This document shows, piece after piece, positions 19,351-28,754 of a stretch of DNA of 64,000 nucleotides. The notes under the pieces are model-generated. The model worked only from the letters and a program-made list of their open reading frames with translations. It ran no database searches and was not told where the DNA came from. Source of the stretch: DATFVA01 sp963745945 (GTDB lineage Bacteria > Bacteroidota > Ignavibacteria > Ignavibacteriales > Ignavibacteriaceae); the NCBI GenBank assembly GCA_963745945.1, contig CAVUZG010000004.1:1116001-1180000 (forward strand). The letters are read 5' to 3'. The translations under genes were made by a program, and so were the position numbers. Position 1 is the first letter of the stretch. Each line of letters starts with the position of its first letter.

Positions 19351-20202
19351 ATGGTAAAAATATTAAAGCGGGCCACCTATCTATCTCTTATTATTAACAT
19401 CTTTTTGTTCATAATTAAGATGGCGGTTGGAATTGTCTCAAATTCCATTGCCGTAATTTCCGATGCGATCAATTCATTGACAGATATAGTTTCGTCAGCA
19501 GTTATTATGTATAGTGTAAGTGTTTCTTTGAAAAAACCGGATGATGAACACCAGTTTGGACATAATGCGGCGCAACCAATTGCAGTTTTTTTAATTGCTC
19601 TTTTTACAGGTGTTGTCGGCATAAATGTAGTCGAGGAATCAATCAGAAGAATTATTTCACCTGATGAAATCCACGTAAACCCTGAAGTTTATATTGTTCT
19701 TGGAGTTACAGTTATCGTTAAAATGCTACTAACTAAATATCAGTCGAATGTCAGCAAAACGTTTAAAAGTCCTGCCCTTAAAGCAAGCGCGGTAGATAGC
19801 CTGAATGATGTGCTTGCAACCTCACTTTCGATTATAGCAATTTTTATTGTCGGCCTTGGTTTCCCTTACGTGGATGGAATTGCGGGAATCTTTATAGCAT
19901 TCTTTATTTTCAGATCAGGTTATCAAATTGCAAAGGAAAACTTAGATTATCTTATGGGAAGAGCAGCAGATGAAAACCTGATACTGGAAATTGCGAATAA
20001 GGCCATGGCAATTAAAGGGGTTAACGGAATGAATGATTTAAGATCACATTATGTTGGAAATAAATTTCATATTGAAATTCATATAGAAGTTGATAAGAAT
20101 ATGAGTACAGAAGTTTCACACGACATTGGTAATAAAGTAAAGTATGCAATCCAGGAAATCGATGAAATTCAGCAGGTGTTTGTTCACATTGATCCCGTTT
20201 AG
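19351..20202 (+). CDS. Cation diffusion facilitator family transporter, Mn-type metal site
   Basis: 283 residues with about six membrane helices and a C-terminal cytoplasmic ferredoxin-like dimerisation domain (from about 205, ending VFVHIDPV). The transport-site residues read Asn41-x3-Asp45 in helix 2 (DAINSLTD) and Asp149-x3-Asp153 in helix 5 (AVDSLNDVL). Zinc CDFs use HxxxD pairs, whereas an Asn/Asp/Asp/Asp site is associated with manganese exporters such as MntE. The specificity is inferred from that pattern. The gene diverges from the histidine kinase and overlaps the converging DUF4175-like gene by 4 bp at the stop codons. Confidence 0.92.
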   Translation: MVKILKRATYLSLIINIFLFIIKMAVGIVSNSIAVISDAINSLTDIVSSAVIMYSVSVSLKKPDDEHQFGHNAAQPIAVFLIALFTGVVGINVVEESIRRIISPDEIHVNPEVYIVLGVTVIVKMLLTKYQSNVSKTFKSPALKASAVDSLNDVLATSLSIIAIFIVGLGFPYVDGIAGIFIAFFIFRSGYQIAKENLDYLMGRAADENLILEIANKAMAIKGVNGMNDLRSHYVGNKFHIEIHIEVDKNMSTEVSHDIGNKVKYAIQEIDEIQQVFVHIDPV

Positions 20203-23200
20203 TTTTTTATCTTTTCTTTCTGCAAAGCATCATAATATTTTCTTATCAATTCTTCATAATCTTTTGTGTACCCTTCCCGGGCAGCTTTATTTAGTTCATC
20301 TCTAAGTTTGTCTTTTCCTTCTTCAGTTGAAAGATTTAATTCAGAGGGAGTTTTCCCGACTATATTTTTACCCGCATTCGACTCCCTTTGTTTTTCAAAA
20401 TCCCTTTCATTAATCGATTTTTGAGCATCAAGTAATTTGCTTAAAATTCTTTCCTGTTTCTGTATAAGATTGTCATCAAGTTTTTCTGAATTCATATCAG
20501 TTATAACTTCCTGCATCTGATTCATTATATCCTCAAGATTAGCAGGGATTTTTTTCGATTCGCCGGATTGCTTTGCTTCCTGGTTTAGTTGTGCAAGAGA
20601 TTTACTTATTGTTTGCTGTTGCTGTGCAAGTCTCTGCAACTGTCCCTGCTGCTGTGGGGAAAGCTGTCCCTGCTGCATCTGTTGAAGCATCTGTGTCATA
20701 TTGTTCAGGTTCATCTGTTGCCCGGACATTTGCTGAAGCTGCTGCATTAAGGACATCATTCCGCCGCCGCCCTGTCCTCCCTGCATCATTGCCTCCATCG
20801 ATCCTTTCATCATTGTTGCCGCTTCATTAATGGATTTCATAGCGTCTCTCTGCAGACTTTTGGTTGTCATTCCGTTCCTGTTCTGCATTGTTTGTATTGC
20901 CTGGTTCATTTTTCTCTGTGCATCTCCAAGGCTTTTTCCCATTTCAGGAGTAATGGCAAATGTTTTTTGTGAAAGTGCGGACATCTGCTTCAGAATATTA
21001 TCCAGGCTGCCCTGAAGATTACTTTGTTTCTCAGCATTTTCCCTGAACTGGTTTGAATTAGGATCAAGACTTTCCGATTGTTTTTTCAGATCCTCCTGCT
21101 GTTTGGAAAGTGTAAGCAAGTTATCAAGTATGCGCATCATATCTGTTAGAGTCTGCATTTGATTCTGCTGCTGCATTGATTGTTGCATTTGTGAAAGCTG
21201 CTGCTGCATATCTTTCATATTTTGGGAGATCTGCTGCTGGTTCTGCATTGCCTGCTGCTGCTGGTTCTGCTGAATCTGTTGAGAAGATTGCTCAGACTTC
21301 TGATCGTTCTGCTGTTGATCGAATTCATCTGATAACTTTTGCATATCTTCGGCAGGCATATCTTTTAGTTCACTCATCTTTTGCTGAAGATCTTTCATTT
21401 CCTGTGAAAGTTTATCGATATCTTTTGTAATTTGATCCTGTTTCTGACTTAGCTGGTCTTTGTTGTCTTTTTGACTTAAATCTTTTTCACCGGTTTCTTT
21501 ATTCAGTTCATCCTGCTTCTTTTGCAGTTCTTCTGTCCGTTTAACAAGTTCATCCATTTTCTGTTCAATCTGAATCCGTTTCAGAAGATTCATCGTACGC
21601 TCAATACTCTTCTGGAATTGCTCTTCATCAATTTTCATATTCTGCATTTGATCCTGCGTCATCTGCCGGTTCATTTTTTTCAACACATCCTGCATTTTCT
21701 CCATCAGCTTTTTCAATTCCGGACTTGTCATTTCATCCATCATTTTCTGAAGCTCCATATACTTTTCCATAGTTTCTTTGGAAAGCAGATTATTGTCCTG
21801 CAGTTCCTGCTGCATATCTTTCAGTTTATCACTTACCTTACTTACCTTATCCTGAAGCTGCTGATATTCATCCATTGTTTTTTCAATTTTTTCTTTTTCC
21901 TCCCAGGTTAAATCTTTCTTATCCTGTTTCAGATCCTGGTTAATTTTTTCAAATTTTTTCTGAAGCTCCTCAGCCTGTTTCAAGGTTTCATTCAAATCAT
22001 TGGAAGCATCTGTTTGTGTATTATCTGCGTGGGCTAAGATTTCATCAAGCGTGGGAACACGGACGGTAAAGGTAGATGACTTTGTACTCTTTGGTCCGTT
22101 TACATAATCATTATCGAAAATTTCCAGATAATAAGTAACAACATCTTCCGCAGCGAGATTGAGTTGAGCAAGATTCCAGATGTAATTCACTTCTTCACTT
22201 TTTTGTTCTTTATCAAATGGAATATCAATTTTCAGGAAATCATTCTGAACATTTTTATACTTTGAAGCAGAAAGTTTGTAATTCAGAATCAGTTTAGTAA
22301 AGCCGTAATCATCCGCAATTTTTGAAAGCAGGGGAAGCCTGTTATCATTTGCCAGTGACGTGTTTTTGTTTGGTTCTATTATTTCAATTGTAGGATATGC
22401 ATCATACAGGCTTTTTATAGTATAAGTAATCGGAGAAAGATTTTCATTATTGTTTTCATCTGTTAAAATAATTTTATATGCATTATCTTTTTTGATGATA
22501 AACTTTCCTTCAGCTTCGCTGTCATTAATTTTTAGCTTGGTTTCCGTGGAATCATTAAATACTAATTTTGCCTGTTTAAGTTTTTTGGTTGATGAAAGCA
22601 GAATATTAACAGTTGTTCCGGGAAGACCTGTTACATTACCATTATCCTTCTGCACCGAAACCGGAAGTTTAGAATAACCGGGCGGAATTACTTTAACATC
22701 CAGATTTTTAATTATCGGCGGATCGATAACAGTAATATCGAAAACATCGCTCGAAATATTTTCTGCTGTTGCATAATATTTTGTTGAAGTACGGATAGCT
22801 TTCATCGGGAAATTATAAACTCCGTTTGAATCGGCAGTTAATTTTTGCAATTCAAAATCCGTTTGTTCCATTGTTTTAGTTGCAAGAAAAACTTCAGTGG
22901 GTATTTCTCCCTTCACTTTAACTGAAATAAAAACATCATCACCTTTGGTTACCTGCACATTTTCAGGCTGTACCTTAAAAGAGAATCTTACAGGAGGAAC
23001 AAATTCCGTATTAAAATTTAAAATTCTTCCTGAAGCTTCTGCAAGTCCGGGAACAACCAAAAGTAATAAAGCTGCAAAAACAGTAATGCCAGTAGCATAA
23101 AGAAGAAGCTCTTTAGCTTTTTTAAAACTTACAATTGAATCAAATCTAAGATTGCTGGTTTTAGTATAAACCTGTTGAAATGCTGCATCGCTGAGTGAAT

Positions 23201-23588
23201 CGGAATAAATTGTACCGGATGCGTCTGAGGATGCAAGCTGCATTGCATTAACAAGATCATCTTTAATATTGGGGAAACTCTTCCCTACTTTTGAAGCAGT
23301 GCCAAAGAAATCTGTCTTGCCTATAATTCCGGAATATTTCAAAAGCGGGATTATAAAAAGGAAACTTAAAGCAAAAAGAAAAACGAGAAGAGTAAAAAAG
23401 AAAAAATAAGTTCTTACAGCGGGAGAAAAATTTCCAATTAACTCAAGCAGAGAAAAGAACACGAATAGAATCAATCCTATTAAAAAAGAAGCCTGAATAC
23501 CGATGTATGCAAAAAGTGTGTACTCTTTCTTTTTCAACTGTGAAAGTTTATCAATTATCTCTTTGTAATATGTTGATTCTTTACTCAT
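20199..23588 (-). CDS. DUF4175-like large membrane protein with Gln-rich coiled coil
   Basis: 1129 residues. Hydrophobic segments near 25-50, 57-78 and 160-180 anchor the N-terminus. Residues about 190-520 look like beta-rich Ig-like modules, and the remainder is a long coiled coil very rich in Gln, Met, Lys and Asp (for example QQSQQIQQNQQQQAMQNQQQ). Similar proteins occur in Bacteroidota and alpha-proteobacteria (DUF4175/TIGR02302 type), often with DUF4159 and BatA/MoxR genes, but the function is unknown. The next gene downstream is reached after the end of the CDF; the DUF4159 gene lies 9 bp upstream in the same operon. Confidence 0.8.
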   Translation of the reverse strand: MSKESTYYKEIIDKLSQLKKKEYTLFAYIGIQASFLIGLILFVFFSLLELIGNFSPAVRTYFFFFTLLVFLFALSFLFIIPLLKYSGIIGKTDFFGTASKVGKSFPNIKDDLVNAMQLASSDASGTIYSDSLSDAAFQQVYTKTSNLRFDSIVSFKKAKELLLYATGITVFAALLLLVVPGLAEASGRILNFNTEFVPPVRFSFKVQPENVQVTKGDDVFISVKVKGEIPTEVFLATKTMEQTDFELQKLTADSNGVYNFPMKAIRTSTKYYATAENISSDVFDITVIDPPIIKNLDVKVIPPGYSKLPVSVQKDNGNVTGLPGTTVNILLSSTKKLKQAKLVFNDSTETKLKINDSEAEGKFIIKKDNAYKIILTDENNNENLSPITYTIKSLYDAYPTIEIIEPNKNTSLANDNRLPLLSKIADDYGFTKLILNYKLSASKYKNVQNDFLKIDIPFDKEQKSEEVNYIWNLAQLNLAAEDVVTYYLEIFDNDYVNGPKSTKSSTFTVRVPTLDEILAHADNTQTDASNDLNETLKQAEELQKKFEKINQDLKQDKKDLTWEEKEKIEKTMDEYQQLQDKVSKVSDKLKDMQQELQDNNLLSKETMEKYMELQKMMDEMTSPELKKLMEKMQDVLKKMNRQMTQDQMQNMKIDEEQFQKSIERTMNLLKRIQIEQKMDELVKRTEELQKKQDELNKETGEKDLSQKDNKDQLSQKQDQITKDIDKLSQEMKDLQQKMSELKDMPAEDMQKLSDEFDQQQNDQKSEQSSQQIQQNQQQQAMQNQQQISQNMKDMQQQLSQMQQSMQQQNQMQTLTDMMRILDNLLTLSKQQEDLKKQSESLDPNSNQFRENAEKQSNLQGSLDNILKQMSALSQKTFAITPEMGKSLGDAQRKMNQAIQTMQNRNGMTTKSLQRDAMKSINEAATMMKGSMEAMMQGGQGGGGMMSLMQQLQQMSGQQMNLNNMTQMLQQMQQGQLSPQQQGQLQRLAQQQQTISKSLAQLNQEAKQSGESKKIPANLEDIMNQMQEVITDMNSEKLDDNLIQKQERILSKLLDAQKSINERDFEKQRESNAGKNIVGKTPSELNLSTEEGKDKLRDELNKAAREGYTKDYEELIRKYYDALQKEKIKN

Positions 23589-23597
23589 TAAAAATAT

Positions 23598-24251
23598 TTA
23601 ATTTGATAATGCATAAACTACCAGGTTGACTCCAAATTTCAATGCTTCTACCCTTTTTGCTTCCGGATCGTGATGTACTTCGGGATCAGCCCAGCCATCG
23701 CTTGGATTTGATTCGTAAGTATAATATACCGCAAGCCTTTTATCAATAAAAATTCCGAATCCCTGCGGAGGTTTACCATTGTGTTCGTGAGTTTTTGGAG
23801 GACCGGAATTGAAATCGTAAAAAATATGATACATAGGAAAATCAAATGGCAGTTCTGTCAATTCTTTATCTGGAAAAACCTTTTTTAATTCTCTTCTTAT
23901 TGCTTTATCCAATCCGTAGTCGTCATCAATATAAAGGAAGCCTCCGTTCTCCAGATATTTTCTTAATCTCACAGCTTCTTCATCTGAGAAAACAACATTC
24001 CCGTGTCCCGTCATAAATAAAAACGGGTAATTAAATATTTCATCGGTTGAAAGATCAGCAAAAGTGTATTCCGGTTTCACTTCAATATTTGTATTAGCTT
24101 TTACAAAGTTCAGCAAATTCACCTCGCCGGAAGGATCATTGTACCAGTCTCCGCCTCCACCGTATTTCAGCCGTGCAATCTGGAAAGCCTTTCCCTGCTG
24201 GGGAAATGCTGAAGATGCAAGCACAAGAGTAATTATAATAGCTTTTAACAC
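23598..24251 (-). CDS. DUF4159 domain protein, exported
   Basis: 217 residues. A short signal peptide (LKAIIITLVLASSAFPQQ) precedes the DUF4159 domain: FQIARLKYGGGGDWYNDP, FLFMTGHGNVVFSDEE and ENGGFLYIDDDYG, a flavodoxin/glutamine-amidotransferase-like fold without a known reaction. Translation must begin with GTG at 24249-24251 because TGA lies immediately upstream in frame. It is followed after 9 bp by the DUF4175-like gene. DUF4159 and BatA-type proteins are linked in many genomes; here the BatA-like gene is 8.4 kb away. Confidence 0.88.
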   Translation of the reverse strand: MLKAIIITLVLASSAFPQQGKAFQIARLKYGGGGDWYNDPSGEVNLLNFVKANTNIEVKPEYTFADLSTDEIFNYPFLFMTGHGNVVFSDEEAVRLRKYLENGGFLYIDDDYGLDKAIRRELKKVFPDKELTELPFDFPMYHIFYDFNSGPPKTHEHNGKPPQGFGIFIDKRLAVYYTYESNPSDGWADPEVHHDPEAKRVEALKFGVNLVVYALSN

Positions 24252-24353
24252 TCAGATTAAAATTCTTTTCAGTTTTTCAGATTAAGAGTAAAAAATGTAT
24301 ATCAATAATTAGTTAAAAAGAATGCAAAAACAAATAAACAAAACTAAAACAGT

Positions 24354-24380
24354 TATGCCAGGGTTCTGAAATCTGGCATA
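24354..24380. other. Intergenic inverted repeat
   Basis: An 8-bp inverted repeat (TATGCCAG / CTGGCATA) with an 11-nt loop lies upstream of the DUF4159 gene and just beyond the peroxiredoxin terminator. It may be an operator, an extra terminator stem, or an alternative pairing partner for the neighbouring ATGCC-containing hairpin. Confidence 0.4.
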
Positions 24381-24386
24381 TCTAAT

Positions 24387-24424
24387 AAAAAAAATGCCGG
24401 TACTTTTCAGCAGCCGGCATTTAA
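24387..24424 (-). terminator. Rho-independent terminator of the peroxiredoxin gene
   Basis: The stem ATGCCGG / CCGGCAT with a 13-nt loop is followed, on the minus strand, by eight T residues. It begins about 25 bp after the peroxiredoxin stop codon, the normal place for an intrinsic terminator. Confidence 0.8.
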
Positions 24425-24448
24425 TTTTAGAATTAGAGAAGATTAAGA

Positions 24449-25114
24449 TCAGTTGTTTTGTAACTCTTTATAAGTAAACCACCAGTCATAACCATCAGCA
24501 GATTTTAGTCTTTCCTCAGCTCCGTCAACATCTTTCGGAGGAGGAATAATTACTTTCTTTCCTATCAGTTCGTTGTTTGGCCAGTTTTCAGGCATTGCAA
24601 CTTTATTTTCATCAGAAATTTTTAGTGCCTTAAGTGCACGCAGAATTTCATCAACCTGTCTGCCTACTTCCTGCGGATAATAAATCATCAATCTTATTAC
24701 ACCCTGGGGGTCAATAATAAATACCGCACGGACGGTGTTTGTTCCTTTTCCCGGGTGAATCATTCCAAGTTTTTCTGAAATTTTTCCCATATCATCTGCA
24801 ATTACTGGGAATGGAATTTCAACCTGCAAAGTGTTTTTAATCCACTCGACCCATTTGATGTGTGAAAAAACCTGGTCGATTGAAAGCCCGATGAGTTGTG
24901 CATCGAGTTTTTTGAATTCTTTATTACGTTTTGCAAATGCAACAAATTCAGTTGTGCAAACTGGAGTAAAGTCAGCCGGGTGACTGAATAAAACTATCCA
25001 TTTGCCTTCGTAATCTTTTGGTAAATTAATCATCCCTCTTGTTGTCTGTACTTTCATTTCAGGGAGTTTTTCGCCGAGAAGCGGTATGCCTTTTCTGTTC
25101 TCATTATTTTCCAT
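24449..25114 (-). CDS. 1-Cys peroxiredoxin (Prx6/AhpC-like)
   Basis: 221 residues. The peroxidatic cysteine is Cys53 in HPADFTPVCTTEF, with the conserved Arg later in GTNTVRAVF. The long C-terminal arm ending DWWFTYKEL identifies the Prx6 group. No other cysteine exists in the protein: the spot where archaeal relatives carry resolving cysteines in a CxxDWWFC motif has none, so it must use an external reductant. It detoxifies peroxides in the cytoplasm. It is monocistronic, diverging from the EVE gene across 234 bp and followed by its own terminator. Confidence 0.92.
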   Translation of the reverse strand: MENNENRKGIPLLGEKLPEMKVQTTRGMINLPKDYEGKWIVLFSHPADFTPVCTTEFVAFAKRNKEFKKLDAQLIGLSIDQVFSHIKWVEWIKNTLQVEIPFPVIADDMGKISEKLGMIHPGKGTNTVRAVFIIDPQGVIRLMIYYPQEVGRQVDEILRALKALKISDENKVAMPENWPNNELIGKKVIIPPPKDVDGAEERLKSADGYDWWFTYKELQNN

Positions 25115-25348
25115 TTAAGTCCTCATCTTTTAATTTAATTGATACGCGCAATTAAAAAGCAAAAAATACGCCATTTGCAGAATAGGAATTTCGTTCAGAA
25201 ATTCATCATAATTATTGAATACTGATGGATAAGACAACACCGGTTTTTAGTTGTGAGAATCATTCTTCCCCGATAAAAGAAATAGATTAAGAATTCAATT
25301 CTTTTTATTTTCGTTTATTCAATCAAATTATAAAACGGAGTTATAGAA

Positions 25349-25816
25349 ATGACGAAGAACTATTGGCTGATAAAATCTGATCCTGAAGAATTTTCTATTG
25401 GCGATTTAAAGAAGAGTAAAGATAAAACCACCTATTGGAACGGGGTTAGAAATTACCAGGCACGTAACTTTATGAGAGATGAAATGAAAAAGGGTGACGG
25501 CGTATTATTTTACAACAGCAATACTGATCCAAATGCGGTAGTAGGAGTCTGTGAAATTGCAAAAGATGGCTATCCTGATCACACACAATTTGATCCTGAT
25601 GATGTTCATTTTTTCCCTTCAGCAAAAAAGGAAGACCCCACATGGTTTATGGTTGATATAAAATTTGTGAAAGAATTTAAAAATCCCGTGACACTCCAGG
25701 AAATAAAAAAGAATCACAAGCTTAAAAAGATGAGACTCGTTCAAAAGGGAAACCGATTGTCTGTTATGCCTGTTGAAAAAGAAGAGTTTGATGAAGTTGT
25801 GAGGATGGGAGAATAA
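25349..25816 (+). CDS. EVE domain-containing protein
   Basis: 155 residues matching the EVE (PUA-like) fold from the first residues: NYWLIKSDPEEFSIGDL, WNGVRNYQARNFMRDEMKKG, GVLFYNSNTDPNAVVGVCEI and MRLVQKGNRLSVMPV. EVE proteins bind modified bases in DNA or RNA; human THYN1 is a homologue and some bacterial versions are fused to restriction enzymes. This one stands alone and no restriction or DNA-modification gene is adjacent, so a housekeeping RNA role is as likely as a defence one. ATG follows a GGAG site. Confidence 0.92.
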   Translation: MTKNYWLIKSDPEEFSIGDLKKSKDKTTYWNGVRNYQARNFMRDEMKKGDGVLFYNSNTDPNAVVGVCEIAKDGYPDHTQFDPDDVHFFPSAKKEDPTWFMVDIKFVKEFKNPVTLQEIKKNHKLKKMRLVQKGNRLSVMPVEKEEFDEVVRMGE

Positions 25817-25899
25817 AAGTTCAAGTGTAAGTTCAAGTTCAGAAGTAAGAGCAGAGTATTGAAAATTAAATTATCAGTATTCAATGTTCAAAAATTATT

Positions 25900-26694
25900 T
25901 TAAAGTTTAATCGCTTTTATTGAGTACATCAACGGAATAATATCCTCCAGTCCTTTTATTCTCCACCAGCCATCAGAACCTTTAACCGTATTTGCAAAAC
26001 AATTATAAACGCTGAAAGGAAATTCATTCAGAAAGTCTATTTTTAACTTATTGCCTGTAAGACTGTTGATTACTTCACTTAAGGAATGATTCCACGAATA
26101 TTGAATTTCATTAATATCCGCGTTTTTATCAGCATATGTTCCGGTAATTGTTTCAGCTATCGGCTCTTCAGATTTAAAGTAAGAGTATTGTAATTTTTCA
26201 AACTGATCATCAAACATCCATGCAGCAGGGTGAAATTCCACCATATAAAAAATTCCGCCCGGTTTTAGAAAATTAGAAACTAATGCTCCCCATTTTTGCA
26301 AATCCGGCAGCCAGCCAATTGTTCCATAAGAAGTAAAAACAATATCAAACTTCTCATTAAGCACTTCATCCAGGTCATAAATATTGCAGCAAATGAAATC
26401 TGCATTTATTCCTGTTTCAGCAGAAAGATTTTTTGCCATTCTTATAGCTTCATCTGAAAAATCAACCGCAGTAACTTTTGCGCCTAGCTTTGCCCAAGAA
26501 AGTGAATCGAGTCCGAAATGACATTGAAGATGAAGCATTGATTTTCCATTTACTTCTCCAAGTTCTTTCAACTCTATGAATTGAAGAGAACTTTTCCCCT
26601 CACGAAAACCAGCTACATCATAAAAATCAGACTTAAAATGAAAACCAACTTTTTTATTCCAGGTATTTTTATTGGCTTCAAAAAATTTCTGCAT
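25900..26694 (-). CDS. Class I SAM-dependent methyltransferase
   Basis: 264 residues with a Rossmann methyltransferase core: motif I LHLQCHFGLDSLSWAKLGA, motif II VTAVDFSDEAIRMAKN, and DIVFTSYGTIGWLPD with FLKPGGIFYMVEFHP. The pattern is common in Bacteroidota small-molecule methyltransferases; the substrate is unknown. It shares one base with the preceding GNAT stop codon (TAATG), so the two are translationally coupled. Confidence 0.88.
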   Translation of the reverse strand: MQKFFEANKNTWNKKVGFHFKSDFYDVAGFREGKSSLQFIELKELGEVNGKSMLHLQCHFGLDSLSWAKLGAKVTAVDFSDEAIRMAKNLSAETGINADFICCNIYDLDEVLNEKFDIVFTSYGTIGWLPDLQKWGALVSNFLKPGGIFYMVEFHPAAWMFDDQFEKLQYSYFKSEEPIAETITGTYADKNADINEIQYSWNHSLSEVINSLTGNKLKIDFLNEFPFSVYNCFANTVKGSDGWWRIKGLEDIIPLMYSIKAIKL

Positions 26695-27152
26695 TAGTTA
26701 AATTGTAATTTTTTCTCTGGATAAAATTCTTTTCTCATTAAAAAATGCGGTACTGATTCAAATAATGTATACGACTGAGAAACGATTTTGTAGCCCTGCT
26801 TTTCATAAAAAGAGACTGCCGTATCCCTTGATTGCAAAACGACATATTTAGCTCCAAGATGCCGCACTTCATCTTCAAGATTCTTCAAAACAGCCGACTC
26901 CAGCCCGGTCTCCTGGAATCGTGGTTCTACCGCCACATATCCTATTTGTGCCTCAATATCGGTATTGAAATGAGCTCTTCCAACGGCAACCGGTACACGA
27001 TCCCATCTGCAAGCCATAATGTGAAGTGCTCTCTCCTCAAGTTCATCTCTTTCAGAACCCTTCGGCTGTTTCAATGGTTCTCTTAAAAGTTTCCAGCGCA
27101 AATCGTAGTAACGATCAAAATCTTGTTTCGATTCGGGTTGTATGATTATCAT
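26694..27152 (-). CDS. GNAT family N-acetyltransferase
   Basis: 152 residues. The acetyl-CoA fold is visible from AVGRAHFNTDIEAQIGYVAVEPRFQETGL (strand beta4, then a diverged P-loop QETGLESAVL) to VVLQSRDTAVSFYEKQGYKI (beta5 and the conserved Tyr helix). The substrate amine cannot be predicted. It is coupled to the downstream methyltransferase gene by a 1-bp overlap; the pair may modify one small molecule. Confidence 0.87.
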   Translation of the reverse strand: MIIIQPESKQDFDRYYDLRWKLLREPLKQPKGSERDELEERALHIMACRWDRVPVAVGRAHFNTDIEAQIGYVAVEPRFQETGLESAVLKNLEDEVRHLGAKYVVLQSRDTAVSFYEKQGYKIVSQSYTLFESVPHFLMRKEFYPEKKLQFN

Positions 27153-27305
27153 AGTATCACCTAAGTTTTAATTTTGTTTATGTTAAATCTGAGATAGGAT
27201 AATTAACATACATCTATACAAAAGTATGCCAACAGGAAATAAAAATATTTACCGCAGAAAAAATATCTTTTTAGTTAGAAATCGAATGTGCCGATGTGTT
27301 TTCAG

Positions 27306-28613
27306 TTATTCGTCTATCTGCGGAGTGTCATCTTCGCCGTCAGCTCTGTCCAAAACCGACTTTGGTAAACTCTTGGAAGTCTTTGCGCCAAGTTGTTTAA
27401 TCTTCTCAACGCGACGTACAAGATTCCCGCTGCCATCTGTTAACTTTTTCATTGCATCCACATAACTGGTTTTTGAATCATCGATTTTTTTACCGACGGT
27501 TACAAGATCCTCAACAAAACCAACAAACTTATCGTAAAGCGCACCGCTTTGTCTTGCTATCTCTATCGCATTTTTATTCTGATTCTCCTGGCGCCAGATA
27601 CTTGCGATTGTTCTTAGTGTTGCAAGTAAAGTAGAAGGGCTGACAATAACTATGTTCATTTCAAACGCATCACTGAATAAAGAAGCATCACTCTGAACAG
27701 CAAGAGCAAAAGCTGGTTCAATTGGCATGAACATTAAAACAAAATCAAGACTTTCAAGCTGGTAGAGATTCTGATAATTTTTCCCGCTGAGATTTTTTAA
27801 GTGACCTCTGATTGAATTTATATGTTCTCTCAACGCAAGTTGTCTATCCTGATCTTTTTCGGATGATACAAACTTTTCATAACCAACCAAGGATACTTTT
27901 GAATCGATAACAATACTTTTATTTTCGGGCAGTCTGATAATCACATCAGGCTGAAATCTTCTGCCAGATTCTGCTGTGAGACTTTCCTGTACTGTATATT
28001 CCCTTCCTTTTACCAATCCGGATTTTTCAAGCAGGCTTTCTAAAATAAATTCACCCCAGTTTCCTTGTGTTTTACTCTGCCCTTTTAATGCTTCGGTTAG
28101 ATTTTTCGCCTCTTGGGTTACCTGCTGATTTAAATCTTTCAGCATTGAAAGTTGTTCTTTTAGTGAAGCATGTCCTTTAATACTTTCTTTACTGCTTTCT
28201 TCTACTTTCTTTTCAAACTCTGAAATTTTTTCTTTTAAAGGATTAAGAATCTCATTCAGCTTCTCTTTATTCTGCTCACTGAATTTATTTCCTTTTTCTT
28301 CAAATATTTTGTTGGCAAGAATTTCGAAATCTTTCTTCAATTCCTCCTGCCGATGTTCAATATCACTTTTTTGTTCGGCAAGTTTTTGTTGCAGATTGGA
28401 ATAATCCGACTGAAGTGAAGAAAGCCTGGAATTTAAATCTATAACTTTCTGCTGTTCGCCATTCAATTTTGATTCAAGTTCATTATTATTCTCTTCAAGC
28501 AATTTACTTCTTTCCTCAATACGACTTGTTTCACCTTTATATTTAAAAGAAGAAACAAACCAAACAGCAACTGAACCGAGTATCAGCCCGATTAATAAAA
28601 ATATAATCTCCAT
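27306..28613 (-). CDS. rmuC: DNA recombination protein RmuC
   Basis: 435 residues. An N-terminal membrane helix (about 2-20) is followed by a long coiled coil (about 28-150) and the RmuC nuclease-like domain with QGNWGEFILESLLEKSGLVKG, RFQPDVIIRLPENKSIVIDSKVSL-type block (PDVIIRLP...VIDSKVSL) and DFVLMFMPIEPAFALA. RmuC limits inversions at short inverted repeats and has been linked to phage defence and DNA repair in other bacteria. It is monocistronic, diverging from the MscS gene. The C-terminal 25 residues are acidic and variable. Confidence 0.94.
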   Translation of the reverse strand: MEIIFLLIGLILGSVAVWFVSSFKYKGETSRIEERSKLLEENNNELESKLNGEQQKVIDLNSRLSSLQSDYSNLQQKLAEQKSDIEHRQEELKKDFEILANKIFEEKGNKFSEQNKEKLNEILNPLKEKISEFEKKVEESSKESIKGHASLKEQLSMLKDLNQQVTQEAKNLTEALKGQSKTQGNWGEFILESLLEKSGLVKGREYTVQESLTAESGRRFQPDVIIRLPENKSIVIDSKVSLVGYEKFVSSEKDQDRQLALREHINSIRGHLKNLSGKNYQNLYQLESLDFVLMFMPIEPAFALAVQSDASLFSDAFEMNIVIVSPSTLLATLRTIASIWRQENQNKNAIEIARQSGALYDKFVGFVEDLVTVGKKIDDSKTSYVDAMKKLTDGSGNLVRRVEKIKQLGAKTSKSLPKSVLDRADGEDDTPQIDE

Positions 28614-28754
28614 CTGTGCCCAAAATAATTTAATGTTGTTATTAATATAATTAACCCTTCGCTGATTTTCTTCGGTTTTACTAAAAAAACCGGAATTATT
28701 CGTTATAAGAGATTATATTTACTGTCAGGAGATTAACACAAGTGAAGAAAATAT

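Noticed and set aside
21522..21911. Antisense ORF of 129 codons within the DUF4175-like gene
   Set aside because: Its His/Phe/Leu-rich sequence is the complement of the Gln/Lys-rich coiled coil and has no family features.
25817..25899. Repeats (TTCAAG, AGTATT) between the EVE and methyltransferase genes
   Set aside because: Short, imperfect direct repeats without a stem or a known element; probably AT-rich noise.
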